Assembly: GCA_947095535.1 (NCBI GenBank)
Contig: OX352773.1
Coordinates: forward strand, 30,091,398-30,155,397
DNA: 64,000 bases
Source: Poecilobothrus nobilitatus
Taxonomy: Eukaryota; Arthropoda; Insecta; Diptera; Dolichopodidae
Direction: 5' to 3'
The position numbers were made by a program, and so were the translations under genes. Below the pieces are notes generated by a model, which saw only the letters and a program-made list of their open reading frames with translations, was not told the origin of the DNA and ran no database searches. How positions within the stretch are numbered: the stretch's first letter is position 1; each line of letters opens with the position of its first letter. Positions 1 to 13,070 of the stretch are shown here, piece after piece.

Positions 1-999
1 TCTTTTTTTTTACAAAGGAAAACCAAACATGAATTAATAGATAAAGTATATAGAGAAAAAGAAAATTAAATATTAAGATTAAGTACAAAAACAAAAACGT
101 AGTTCACATTTCATATTGGAAAAAAGGCTCTATAGCTACTTGATACATTTCTGTGCCAAGTACCTACAAATAAATTAATAATCAATTTATTTAAAAAAAA
201 ATGTATTTTTCATTTAATTAAATAATAAGGTATTCTTTATTTTTTTTTTTGACACAAAAATTTTTTTTTTTTTTAATTTCATTAATATTTTTAAAATTTA
301 ACATTCCATTACATTTCACGTAAAATTACAATTAAAAATCGAATAAAAAATTAGAAAACTGAAAATTTCAAACCTGATTATTACAAAAAAAGATATAAAA
401 ATTTAAATTATTATTGAAAGATTGTGTATATATTCAAATTATTATTGTTGAAAATAAATAGGATGAGGGAAATTACTGAAATGAATAAAATACAAATTAA
501 AATTTAAGATAAGTTACAAAAGTACGTTACTAAAACTGATTATTTTTAAAAAAAAATTGACCGAAGTTTTCCTTTTTTAAATGCTTTCTTTACAATTATT
601 TTTAATTAAATTTTTAATTTATTTTTTTTTTTTGATAATATTAAATATTTGTTGTTTCAGTTTTTCGTAATTATTATAATCGTTTTTATTCTTAAATAAT
701 TGTTATATTTACACAATAAATTACTTAGATTTCTTATCAAAACTTATAGTACCTATTATAATTAATTAAAAAATATCAATAAAAAAAAAAATTTTAAAAT
801 ATAGAAAATCAAAATGAAATTTTCTTCTTCTTCTGCTACCGATCCATTACTGAATATGCAACGACTACATCAGAATATTTTTCCAATTGTTTAATTATTT
901 ATTATGTAATTAATAGGCATGTATATTCCTCACGATTTTTACCTCTATGAAATAGCTCACTGACTATTCTAATGCCAATTACCGATACAATTTAATCTT
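1..999. other. AT-rich stretch, no gene seen
   Basis: This stretch is dominated by A and T homopolymer runs. I see no long reading frame, no convincing exon with splice sites and no structured RNA. It could be intergenic or intronic sequence of a gene lying to the left. Confidence 0.6.
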
Positions 1000-1400
1000 T
1001 TTCTCAACCATAGAACAATTGCTTTCTACCACGTCATCTCCTTCAACCACATGTCCCTTTCCACCACAAACCATCTTCTATCGATCTTACATTGAACAAT
1101 TTATTGTAGCATGACGTCTTCCCGCTACCACACGACATCTTCCTTCGATTTTACCTTGAACAATTAGTTTTAGCATATGATACTTTGAATTCCGCACTAT
1201 GTGTCCGAAGTAAACTAAAGATAAAAGTTTCGAAAAATTTTTTCGTTTGTGACTCTATCCATATATTTTATTTTATGTAGACGACGATAGCACACACATT
1301 TCAGAAGTTTTTAATTTAATCTTTAATGTTCAAATTTCCACATCGTACAGCAGAATCGACCACATTTTATAAAGTGAAATTTCCTTTTTATCTATTACAG
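1000..1400 (-). pseudogene. Decayed LINE reverse-transcriptase C-terminal remnant
   Basis: Read on the minus strand, short pieces resemble the region that follows the reverse transcriptase in insect non-LTR retrotransposons. They are KMWSILLYDVEI (about 1330-1375), CYRRLHKIKYMDRVTNEK (about 1235-1300) and HIVRNSKYHMLKLIVQGKI followed by EGRC (about 1120-1215). The order matches the usual arrangement, in which a WSVLLYG-like motif precedes CYRR...DRVTNE and then a GH...LIIQGKIEG motif. The pieces lie in different frames with stops between them, so the copy is dead. At the far end (about 1000-1190) a segment beginning AATTGTTCAA is repeated in tandem. The assignment rests on motif memory; the clade is not determined. 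Confidence 0.6.
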
Positions 1401-2970
1401 TTCATATTCATATTTCGGTAGCTTCGCAATTTTCAGTATTGTAAGAAATTATTGTAGATAACTTTTGAAACTTTCAACCAATTCTTATATAGAATTTCCT
1501 TAAAATTGAATAAAATGTCGTTTGATATTTCACAGTTTTTCTTACATAAAAAATTCAATAAAAAATTCGCAGTAACTACTCGAACAATAGTTATTACTTA
1601 TTGGCTGGTATGAAATTTCATAACGCGTTTTCCAATTTGAGTGATATGATTTCTTTTCAAAAAAAACACACTACATAATTGTTAAGGAAATTCAAATGTT
1701 TTTTATTTAATATGAAGTACAATCGATACAATTAAGTTCTGAATAAAACGTCATTCAAATAGCCTTCACGACTTCTTTTGCAGGAACGAATTCGATGAAC
1801 CCAATTTTCGAGCTCTTTTTCCACGTGTGTTTTTTTTTAAAATAAATCATATCACTCAACCCTATATAACTAACTATCATAAAAGCATTCGTTGAAAATT
1901 AAAAACTTTCGTCAAATACGTCCTGTATTCATACAAATGCTTATAAATCACATTTAGCCATTAATTAATTGACATTTTTCAATGGATGTGTTATATCTTA
2001 TGTCTATTACAGCTAGAATTTCAAAAGACGTTTTATTGTCTTTTTGGAAATGTTCGTCTCGAAATACAAAAAAAATTGATGACTTTACATACTGCCTTGT
2101 TCTGTTTTATATTTATTTTGTACGAAACTCCAAAGAAAAGAGAATTATGAATTACTAAAATTAATTACAAAATATTTGTGAATTATCTATCCCTTTTTAA
2201 AAAATCACTTTTAAGCATTTTGAAATATCCAGCCAGTTTAAAGAAAAAATTATAATAACAAAATCAACTAAATGCCCTATTAACAACAAAATCACGTTTT
2301 AAAATCATTTTTAAGTACTAATAAAATTTAAGGATGGTTATAAAAAAAAATTATATTTAGTTTATAGTTTTTAACAACTTGTAATTTAAAAAACCTTTAA
2401 CCTAACGTTAAAATACAGTTACCTCAAATATTTTACTTTTTACATAATTTTTTTTCGCGTTTCATTCATTTAAAAATTCAAATTCAAAACAATATGGTTG
2501 ATTCAGAATAATAAAATCAAATTTTATGAGCAAGGGGTACAAAGAAAAAGAAAGTACTTAACATATAAAATTTGAAGTACTCAAATTGGTAAAAATAATA
2601 TAAAAAAAAATATGAAAAATTTAAATGAAAAAATGAAAAATTTTACTCCATTGAAAGCGTTTGAAGTTAAACATTTTTATATGACAAAAATTTCTTTATT
2701 ACTTATATAGCAAGGTAACAACTATTTTATTTTTGTTGCAGTATGTATTACCATTACATACTAAATAATATTTTATTTATTTATTTATATTAACATTACA
2801 AACCACATAGGATATTACAATATTGCAAAACCATCTGCTACTAAGGCCATTATAGGTCGAATACTATTATTAAATTATACACTAATATTATTTATTTTGT
2901 TTATATTATATATTTTACACTATATTTGGTAGCAAGGCGAATTTGTTTTCAATTAATAAAACTTGCTTCC
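1401..2970. other. No gene seen
   Basis: AT-rich sequence without a supported coding exon. The part nearest 1400-1900 is slightly richer in GC than its surroundings and may be further decayed transposon, but I could not match it to anything. Confidence 0.5.
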
Positions 2971-3048
2971 TGTGCAGGATTTCAAACCGCACTCTCTCGA
3001 TTAATAAGCCACATGCTTGACAAGTAGGCCACCGAGCCCCCCCCCCCC
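2971..3048 (-). repeat. tRNA-like SINE head, copy 1
   Basis: On the minus strand the sequence starts with a G run, then CTCGGTGGCCTACTTG and, further on, a B-box-like stretch (GGTTTGAAATCC). The same CTCGGTGG(C/T)CTA start and GAG(A/G)GTG(T/C)GG stretch occur near 26.2 kb and 50.3 kb. This points to one family of tRNA-derived SINEs. The G run (11 bases) is an odd local feature in such an AT-rich region. Confidence 0.55.
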
Positions 3049-3129
3049 TTAAATAGTAATACAGCATTTTCTTCATTTCAATAATATTGCATATTTTCAG
3101 GAGTTAAGTTATAAAACTTAAAAATTTAT

Positions 3130-3262
3130 AGTCGTTATATTCTTGTACACTATAATAGATGGCGCATTAACATCTTAAAAGTATTTGTGTTCATAACATT
3201 ACAATATAGCTCCACGTACAAGTAATCAACGGCTTAATAAAAGTAATAATTTAAGAAGCTGA
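3130..3262 (+). repeat. Dispersed repeat, partner of 28984-29104
   Basis: The segment shares AATAGATGGCG, GTAATCAACGGCTTA and GAAGCTGAAGCTT, in the same order and with similar spacing, with 28984-29104. In the second copy a tRNA-like head lies about 150 bases upstream, so this may be the body of a SINE. The similarity is patchy, suggesting old copies. Confidence 0.5.
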
Positions 3263-6238
3263 AGCTTAAGTACGTGGGTTCTCTAACAAAAGCAAAAGTT
3301 AAATACCAAGAAAGTTTTGGTTTACTAAGTGAAGTATGAAAAATTTATTGCTCAAATTAATTTTTATTCCAAGTTATTTTAGAGCTCATTGATATTTTTG
3401 AGAAAATCTTAATAGTTTTTAGAAACTCAACAACTTCGAAAAGTATATTAAGAAAATTAAAAGAAATTTCATATACTAAATGGTTTCAAATAGTTTTAAA
3501 TTGTACTCTTCTAATTTTCAGCCTAATTTTACAAATTCCACAGCTGAATTTTCTTACTCTTCAAGTTCTAGAATGAATCTTAGATTTTTTAAAAAAAATC
3601 TACATAAAATTTGTATATTTTAGATGAAAAATATAATTTATTCAATTAACTTTACTAGATTTTATATTAGAATCTATATAACTTATCTATACAAGAAGTA
3701 TCTTATTAGAAACAAAAAAAAAATTGTTTACAATTTTAAACTGTATAGGATATGTTTCTTATCATATACATTATTATGATATTAGATTTTCTTAATTTAT
3801 AAATTACAGAATATAATGTATGCAATATGTTCTTTAAAAAAAAAAATGATAAATCCATAATGAGTACAAGAACAAAAATATTCATTTCTTTATTCAAAGT
3901 TATTTCGAATTTCCCATATATTTCCCAAGAGAATCACACTCTGAAAGAAAAAAAAACAAAACAAAACAAAACAGAACTTTAAAACAAAACCAGAACAAAG
4001 GAATATGGATTTTTTTTTTTATATTTTGATATCTAAGATTCATATTCAGTTGCTTATTATACATATATATACAAAATATACATATAGTATATATGTATAA
4101 TATAAATTAATAATAATATGCATATACATATATGATATTTTTGAGTTCAACCAACATTTGATGCATTAAAAAATCTCAAACAAAAGATAACCACAATCTT
4201 AACAATTTTCATTAGTGATAACTTTCACAGGTTTTATTTATTTTTTTTTTTTTGTTGAAATTCTGATTAAGACTAGAAATGAATGAATAAATTAAAAAAA
4301 AAAATACGAAAAGGATCTAAAGATTCTAAACATTAGGAACAATCTTTTTTTGTTTTTCTTACCTACTTACGTAATGAAAAAAAAAAAATCAATTCATATA
4401 TGTATGAATTGACAATAAAAGGAGAACAATAAGGTGGAAAATATATAAATGAACATTCACATTTTAATTTTTTTCGAATATGAGTATTATATAGTATACA
4501 TATCATTAAACATTGTTCAGGATTCCCTTTTTGTATAAAGGACGAATAACAATTTCTTTATAATTATAAAATCACTCGTTCGGAAATTATTAAAATTTAT
4601 ACATTAATGTTTTTTTTTTTTTTTTTGATAATTTCACTGAACGATGAATAAGAGTGAATCGAGCTGAAATATTTTTAAATTGATTGAATGAAACACTTTA
4701 AAACACTGTAGAAATCGAAAGAAAATACCGTAGATTTTAAACTATACATATTAAACAATTTTTTATTCATAATTTTCAACATAGATATGACATTTTCAAT
4801 ATTTTAAGTGAATCTAACTCTTGTAATCGTAAATTTAACCACGAGATTGATTAGTCCACCAAATCATTAGTCTTAACGTAATTTTACCACAGCTATATTA
4901 ATCCTATATTTATTGATGCAAATGTTATGCACAGGAATGTAAAAACACTGCAGATATTAAAAAGATTAATTTTTTTTAGAAAAAAAAGTGGTGTTAAATA
5001 TAAGACTATTTGTACACCTAACCTGTTCGGCTGTAAATAAAGTAAAACATCGAATGAGTACCTAAAGTTAAAAGATTTGATGTATTTTACAAAAAAGAAA
5101 TCTCTTCTAATGCTTTAAATTAAAATAAATTAAGTAGAAATTAATATAGATTTAGGAAACTGTAATCCTTTTTTACAATCAAAAAAATTACGGTAAAAAA
5201 ATGTAAAGAAAGTTATTTTTTACTGTGTTATCCATCATAAATGATACAAGAAAAATAAATTGAATAGTTTTTTTTTCATTAAACTTTTAGTTCCGAATTT
5301 AAATCTAACTACTAATTTACTTTTTCTTTATTTATTCATTCTTTATTTACACTTAAAGGACCTTTTTGTTTGTATCGATGCAGGCTCAAAAGTTCCATGA
5401 AACTTCTGCAAATTAACTCTGCAAAACAAAATACAATATACAAGTTCTTTTATCAGCTCTAATAGCAAAACACAATATATAAACCTGCATTAATCATAAA
5501 CCGAAAATTGTATTATGGTATTAACCCCAGCTTGGATCCTCCAAATAAAATTTAATTGAATAAAAAATATTTGTGAAATTCCTATAAATACCGGTAAATT
5601 TTGTATTTTTAGATAAACTCCAAAAATAGCAAAAAATGTTTATTGGTAGTTTAGAAGCGACACCTCCACTATTTTAAGGGCTTTATTGTTAAATAAGTAT
5701 TAAAAACAACAATTAGAAGAAATTTTATATTTGGTTAGAAGATTAGAATTATATGCCTTTTTCAGAATATTTATATATATGTGTAATGTGTATGTATTTA
5801 TGTATGTATGTATATATGTATTAAGTAATATTATAATTTATAATTTTATAGTTCGTTAAAAAATCATAGCATTCAATAGGACTTTTGAAACTGCACCGTT
5901 TCTGTCTATTATTAAATTATTGGTGATTGGTTTGTGTCTCCAATAGATGTCACCATGATTTCAATTTCACAAATAAGTAATTTATATAAAATTTGGTAGA
6001 AATTATGTTAATATCATTACGAAAAGGCTATTGGAAGGTGAAAATTAATTACCAGAACATTGAAATTGATAAAAATTGATGGAATAAAAAAAAACAAATT
6101 GATGAAAAGAAACTAATACTATATATTGCGTTATACATAAATCTGAGTAAAGCAAGATATATATATTATGTAAATTATATCAAATAATGATTTTTATTTA
6201 CATAGAATCAATAGAATTCAAATAAAAACATAGCAAAG
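3263..6238. other. No gene seen
   Basis: AT-rich sequence with homopolymers and short TA/CATA microsatellites (for example about 4060-4135 and 5770-5820). I found no exon that I could support on either strand. Confidence 0.55.
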
Positions 6239-7003
6239 GGTAAACCAACGGTTTTAAAAGCGCACATTTCCAAAAGATAACACAAACTGTTTACAATATT
6301 GTGACTTGCACCAAAATTTGAAAATTTCATATAAGAAAAAATATGAAAATAGGACTTTTTTGCAATTTTGAGGGGCTATAAGTCCGGAACCCTATATAAC
6401 TAAGAAAAACTGTTAACACACATTAAAATATATTACTAAAGCTTATTTATACAATATTACTAAAGCTATTTTATATAAAATTAAATATATTACTAAAGCT
6501 TATTTTATATAAAATTTATACACGTTGAGTCTTAACAGCACAAAAACAGGGGGTGGTCCAAAAAAAATTTTCTAAAGATACTTATACTAATTCTAAAAGT
6601 TATTTCTTACCTCATAATTTCAAGTACCTATCTAACAGCGTGTTGGAATTATGGAGGCAAAAAAATCATGCAAAATTTAGTTTTCATATAACGGTAAATT
6701 TAAATACTAAATTTAAAAAAATGTATAATTTAAATATTGATTTATAAAGATAAAAAAAAAATCCCGACGAGTGGCGTTTTCAGATTAAAAAAATATTAAG
6801 TAGAACATGAGATATACGCATTTAAAAATAGGGCTTTTTCAAAGTTGGAGGGGCTACATCAAAAAGTTGTTCCACAAAATTAATTTTTTTATGAGACGTT
6901 TAAATTTTTTTTTCTCTATCTTTAACCGTGTAGAAGTTTTGTAAACAGACGGACAGAGTGAAATTAATAGGAACATTTTTTCAACATTTTTTTGGAAATG
7001 AGC
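6239..7003 (+). repeat. Dispersed repeat family, copy 1
   Basis: This copy begins with a TAAACCAACGGTTTTAAAAG segment followed by GCGCACATTTCCAAAAG. It ends with AAACAGACGGACAGAGTGAA and then TTTTTTTGGAAATGAGC. The ends are therefore roughly inverted (GCACATTTCCAAAA against TTTTGGAAATG-GC). Internal blocks such as AAAATAGGGCTTTTTCAAAG and TAAGTCCGGAACCCTATATA recur in the copies at 23341-24755 and, inverted, at 59861-61140. The short reading frames inside it have no recognisable domain. It looks like a non-autonomous element of unknown class. Confidence 0.75.
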
Positions 7004-10000
7004 TACAAATGCCTAAGCAAATTTTGCATAATAATACCTGTAAATTTTCTTTACAGTTTTTCAAATTTTACTTTTTCTTAAATTTATCATTAATTTTTTT
7101 TTTTTTTTTTAATAATGAAATCTTACATTTTTACGACAAACTCCTTAACCAAATTTTATAATATATACCTATTTTTCAAAACATTTTTAAAACCATTTAT
7201 CTTAATCTTATCATATCATTTTACCATTATCTCTAATAGCATATCAATTTAAAAGTATTCAAAAATTATCAGACTGATTGACAGATCTTTTAAAAAGTTT
7301 TTCAAAAATTATAAAACAAAATTTAAAAAAAAAAAAATAGAAAAAAAAATGAATTGAAATAAAAATAAAAAAATAAAACAACAAACATTTTCACAAATAT
7401 ATTAAAAATACATTAAATTCAAAAGTCTATAATCTACCAAATACTCTACATCAAATTGAATTAATACTTCCGTCATTGAATTTAAAAAAAAAAAAAAAAA
7501 AAAGTGAAAATTGAAAATTGATATAAAAAGAAAAATTGATTTTGAAAATGTAAATTTATAAATATGTCAAAGTAAAATTTAGTCAAAAAAGGAAAAAAAA
7601 TAAAAAAGTTTTCACCAAAACTTACAATTGGTATATGCTTTTAATGGTTCATGATTACAGTAAAAATAAGAAACCATATTGAAGTACTTTAAGAAAAATT
7701 ATTAATCAAAATTTATTGAAACGTATATTTAAAACCTAAATTTCCTTATCCTTCCTTAACCGATTTAGTGCAAAATACAAAAAGTTAAAAATTTTTAATT
7801 ATATATTTTTATTTGATGCTATTTTGCCCAAAAATTTCCTATTTTCTAATAATAATTTTTCATATCTTCAAATATAAAGATATTTTCATGAAATTTAATT
7901 ATTAATTAATTAAAAATTTATAATGGAAACTTTGTATTTTTTTAATAAAGAAAAATAAAATTTTAATGTAGAAAAATCTCTAATTATTATTAAAACTTAA
8001 ATAATATGAATTCCAATTATAAATTTAAAGAAAAACCAACCAAACTAACACCAAAAAAAAACCAAAAAAAAAAAAAAAAAACTCACAATTCCCAACAAAA
8101 TTAAATTTTTAATCCCAAATGTATGGAATAGAAAATTTTATCGGGACATCTTGTATTTGTATAGAATATACAAGAAATAATAATTAAAATTCTAAAAATA
8201 CATACCTAATATAAACCTTGCAAAAATTAGGCCAAAAAAAAAAATATTTTAAATATTAAACTAAAATACAAAATAAAACCTTATGAATCGGATTCCCGAA
8301 AGAAGTTAAAAAAAAAAAATTCGTTTTTTTTTTTTGGTTTTTATCATTTAAATAATTTATTTTTTTTTTTATACTTTGCAGTAAAATTCTCAAGTACAAT
8401 TTTATAAAATATTATTTTATTTACCAAATAAATACAATTTTACTTATAATTATTATCAAGAAATATTTTTTTATATATATCTACATATAAATATATACAT
8501 ATATGTATATGTTATATAAAAGTAATTACATTAACGGACATGTGACAAAAAGTACTTTACAGTACATGTCCTATACATGTCCGTTAATGTATTACTTTTA
8601 CTAAATTATTATAAATTTAATGGAAATGAATGTTTCAAATCGATCATTTACAAGATATTTCAACAATGCTCAAGTATGAAACCTCATATTATATACCTTC
8701 AATAATAACTTACAAATGCTCTAATGCTGCTACAACGGGTAAAAGAGGAGACTAAATTTTATAACCTTGAAAACTTTATTAAGCATTTTAAAGTTATGAA
8801 GTGATTTAACAAATCAAACCCTAAACCCTAAAGATATTTAAAAAATACTTACATTTTAATAATTTTTATCTAAGTTTAATTAAGCATAGATTATTTTTGT
8901 CTTCATTTTGAAACGGATGTTTTATTTTTTTTTTTAAAAATTAGGTCTACATAGATAATTTTTAATAAGCAAAATTAATCTGAAGTCATCAGCTTCATAT
9001 CAGCTTTACCATTACATATCAGCTTTACCAAAGCATATGGTTTTAAATAAAAACTGCAATTAAACCAAAGAATATTTGCATATATAAAAGAAACAATTTC
9101 TATAGTATCTCTTGAATCCAATATTATTTTCGAAATCTTTCTAATTAAATAACCATATAATGGTATATTCATTTAAAATAATTATATATGAGAAGAGATT
9201 CAAGGTAAATTCATTGCAGTTCAGAATAGATACATATATATATATATGATGTATTATGCATGTATTTCAAAAAAAAAAAAACAAAAGGAAAAGAAAAACC
9301 AAACATTCCCATATTAATAATTTTTTTTGTATCTCATTTTTTTCTGTTTTGTTTTTAAATTTTCTTCATCTACTCTGCATTCAATTTTCTTGATTTCTCC
9401 TGTGAATTACCCCAGAAAATAGCAAAAAAAAAAAAAAAACAATAAAAATTATGAAACAAAAATTAGGAATAAGAAATGGAAAATTTATTATAAGAATAAT
9501 AAAGCGAAAATATTTTACAATAGTACATTCATTCATATTTATACTTACATAAAATAATTTCTATATGAAAAAATTTTTCTATTCAAACAAATTTTTAGAA
9601 AAAAAAAAAAAAAATTTCTTTTTTCTTTATGAAACTATATGAGTGTAATATAGAGAACAGATCCGAAGACCAACCAATCGACAATCCCAAAAAAAATCTT
9701 CATAAAGAATCTTAAACTTAAATTTTTTGTACGTACGTATACTAAGTGAAGAAAAAAAAAAATTAGAATTAAAAAAAAAAAAAACAAAAAAAAAAAAAAA
9801 CAGGATAATTGTAACGAAAATGTAATGATAATAAGATGATAGATAGTATGCATAGAATAAATAAAAAGAAATTCTAGAATTTTGAACATTGGACAGAAAT
9901 ATTTTTTTTTTTATATATATATATATACATATATAAAATGTATATACATTTTTTTTTTCTGGAAAACAAAGGAAAAAAAAAATTAAAAATAAATCAAAAT

Positions 10001-12495
10001 GTGACCAGAATATTTTACACATTTTATCCTAAACTAAGAAATTATTCTTATATTTTTTTTTTGTTTTTTATTTTTTCAAATTTCTTATACAAGCTAAATA
10101 TAAATTTTCTTTTTTTTTTTTTCTTTATTTAAGAAAATTTACACTTATAAAAGATTATTTTTGTGAACATGATTTTCTAAAAATCATTGTTTTAGTACAA
10201 TTTTTTTTTTTAGGTTTTCGTAAATCTTTGGCCAGTTAAATATTTTAAAAAAGATTGACATGTAATTTTTTTAATAAAAAATTTTGAAAAATATTTTTAA
10301 TGAATTTTTCATGTATCTATGAATACATTTTTGTACTTAAGTTAAATTTATACTTAATTTTATACTTAGTATTCGTTCCTGAAATAAAAAATATAAAAAA
10401 GGACAAATCGAATTTAAAGATTTCAATCTGAAGTATTTTTTTTATACTTGTTATTTGTTCCTGAAAAATATGAAGGCACTAAAAAAGTTTGTTTTTTTTT
10501 TTTTATTTAATAAAAAAAATAAAATATACATCCATATATCCATACATCCATATATCAAATTAAATTACAATATAAATTTTTTTTTCTCTTTTAACAATTT
10601 ATAGCTTTTCAATAAGATTTTAAAACCTTTGGACAAAAATTATTTAACGAAACAAAAAATTGGACAAAGTTTAATGTTGAAATTGAAAAGGAAACTTAAG
10701 CTAAAGCTTTGTTTTAATAGTGATTTTTTTTCTTTTTTGACAGATCGTACAGAAAATAGCAATGAAACCATATTTTAATGGAAAATTTATCACTTAGCTG
10801 TTCAGATGTATTTCGATCAGTAAAATTTTAAAATTAATTTTATATTAAATAAAAATATTAAAATTTTAAAATTTAAAACTGCGAAATTGTTTGTTAGAAC
10901 ATTTTTAATCATGTAATTATAAAAAGTTTTTTGTTTATGCTGAAAAAAAATTGAAAAAGTAAAAAGTTTAGGTTAAAATGGAAAACGAATTCTAAATTGA
11001 AATGGTTTAAATACAAAAAAAAATCTGAATAAAATAAAAAGTAAATCGAAAAAATGTAAATCCGGAACTGGAGCGCAGATTTATTATTTTTCTCAGGAAA
11101 ATTTTGTTTACAACATTAAAAATTTCAGACTCTAAAATTTTTTTTTCTCATTTCAAAGCTGCTAGTTCTAATTTGATTGATTTATCATATTATTATAGCC
11201 ATATATTAGTTTATATTAATTTTTTACTTTTTGAAAATATTAATTTTTAATTTTTATTTTTCAGATTTGTTTGCTTAAACCTTATACTAAATGTTTAAAA
11301 GTTAGTTTTTTTCATATTTTTATTTTTTAACATTTATTAACACTATACTTATTCTTCATAGAGAACGTTTCAGTCAATCAGTTTTTTAAATTTATAAATT
11401 CTTCTTAGAGACTGACAGTAAAAATTAAAAAATAGATTATTTGTTTTTCTACAGTTTTTTGGTTTTTTTTTTTTTTTTCTAGTAGGACTTTCTATTGTTC
11501 TTTTTACTTTTAGTTTTTTGTTATAAATTTTTTTTCATATTTTATTCTTTCAAAATAAAAATAAAAAACGACTATAGAAAATAAATAAAAATTATTTATT
11601 TTTCTAACTTACAGCCATACTAACCAAGGTAAGTAAACCATCTTCTGCTTAAATAAATTAAAAGTATTGGTCATTTTTCTTCGAAAAATATTTCTTGTAG
11701 GAAAAAACAATATCTCAACCAACCCCTGCAACAAACACCACATCAGTGAAATTTTTTTTTGATTTTCATTTTTTAGGTATTTTTCAATTTGAGAAGCAGA
11801 TAAAAAAAAAATGGAATTATCTCTAGAGAATCAAGAATAAGAAATTGTTACAAGAAAAGTTTACATTTCATATTTGTACATTGAATTCTTAAAAACAAAC
11901 AAAATACAAGGACGATATTGAATGAATTTGTTCAAACGTTATGTTTATTCAAACTTTTAATATTCAAACCACAAATAAAAACAAATTATGTATTGTGTGT
12001 TTTTTGTTTTTTTTTTTGCTTCTGACAAGTATAAAATGAAAAAATGATTTATTGTTAAAAAATTATTTATTTTTTTTTGTTTCTCTTTAGATTTTAATGG
12101 TTTTCTTATAAACCGTTGGTTAAATTATTGGTTTGATGAAAGTTTTTGTTTGTTTGAAAAATTATTTTATTGTTAAATTTATTACAAGTACATGAAAATT
12201 GAATCAACGTGATAATTTTCTCATGCTATAAATTTTCAAGGAATATATTTTATATATTTAAAAATCTAGCCTTTAATTGCCAATAACAATTATAATTTCA
12301 CAACTAAAATTCAATTTCAATTCAGTTCAAACAACAAATATTTATATTAATAAAATAATTATAATTTTTTTTACAATAAAAGCACACATCAACCGCACGA
12401 TATTTATATATTTAAATTTAACCATTCACCCAATCATTTTTATATATTTTACTCAACCCGAATACAATGGAAATTCCTTTTAATATAATTTAACA
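7004..12495. other. No gene seen; low-complexity AT-rich DNA
   Basis: Apart from the hairpin element at 8516-8602 this long stretch holds only AT-rich low-complexity sequence, with poly(A)/poly(T) tracts and TATA-type microsatellites. The longer open frames here (for example at 9627-10022) are poly-Phe/Tyr products of T-rich DNA and are not credible genes. One pair of strong splice-like sites at 11615-11628 is discussed as a finding. Confidence 0.55.
8516..8602. repeat. Short palindromic hairpin element
   Basis: The left arm (about 8516-8543) reads AGTAATTACATTAACGGACA then TGT. The right arm (8575-8602) reads ACATGTCCGTTAATGT then ATTACTTTTA. The arms are inverted complements over about 25 bases with a one-base bulge, around a roughly 30-base loop that itself carries AGTACTTTACAGTACATGTCC. 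It could be a tiny foldback element or the end-to-end remnant of a MITE. No target duplication is evident. Confidence 0.65.
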
Positions 12496-12499
12496 TTAC

Positions 12500-12640
12500 C
12501 TTTACGTTATAAAAATTAACGTTTATTTTTTGTACGAATCTGCCACATATAATCCTGTAAGAAATTTATCAGCCTAAAAATATGCAAAGTGTCTTGTCGG
12601 TATGCAAGAGATAAAATTAGATTTTAATATTATTTATTGT
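12500..12640 (-). pseudogene. Odorant receptor relic 2 (exon 5/6 junction)
   Basis: On the minus strand an acceptor-like TTTTTAG precedes GCTGATAAATTTCTTACAGG and then ATTATATGTGGCAGATTCG. This matches the start of exon 6 of the receptor at 15564-17627, which reads AEKLRTALYMGDWY; here it reads ADKFLTGLYVADSY before breaking down. The preceding intron-like segment shares GACACTTTGCATATTTTTAG with the relic at 14575-14767. Only this junction is recognisable. It is best read as the remains of a tandem receptor copy. Confidence 0.6.
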
Positions 12641-13070
12641 TTTTCTCAGATTTTTTATAGGATAAGTTAATTTTAAAATCATATAAAGAGTAAAATAAAG
12701 TTTAATTAAAAAAAAAAATTATTTAATTTATTAAAGTATTATTTATATAATAAATAAATCAATATGATTTCCTCAATTCAAAGATCCAAGACAATTATTA
12801 TAAAAAAATTGAAAAGCTATAAAAATCTTTATACTTTCTAAGTTAATAACTATACTATAAATTTAAAATTAGGAATCTTTTCTATATAAATTATAATAAG
12901 AATAAGTAGGAGAGCTAATAACAAAATTAGCCATGTACCTACATTAGATTGTAAGTATACATATGAAAAATTCTTTTGTTGTATTTTGAATTGTTAATAT
13001 ATTAAGAAGTTGAATAAAATAAAATAAAATAAAAAAAAAGAAATTTACTCACTAAAATTTCAATAAATTA

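Noticed and set aside
6553..6747. 64-codon open frame
   Set aside because: Lies inside the dispersed repeat and is not kept open in the other copies.
8815..8831. AAACCCTAAACCCTAAA resembling a telomere repeat
   Set aside because: Only two units of a plant-type repeat; the usual insect telomere is TTAGG, so this is most likely chance.
9627..10022. 131-codon minus-strand open frame
   Set aside because: The product is nearly all Phe, Tyr, Ile and Leu from T-rich DNA, with no domain and no codon signature of a gene.
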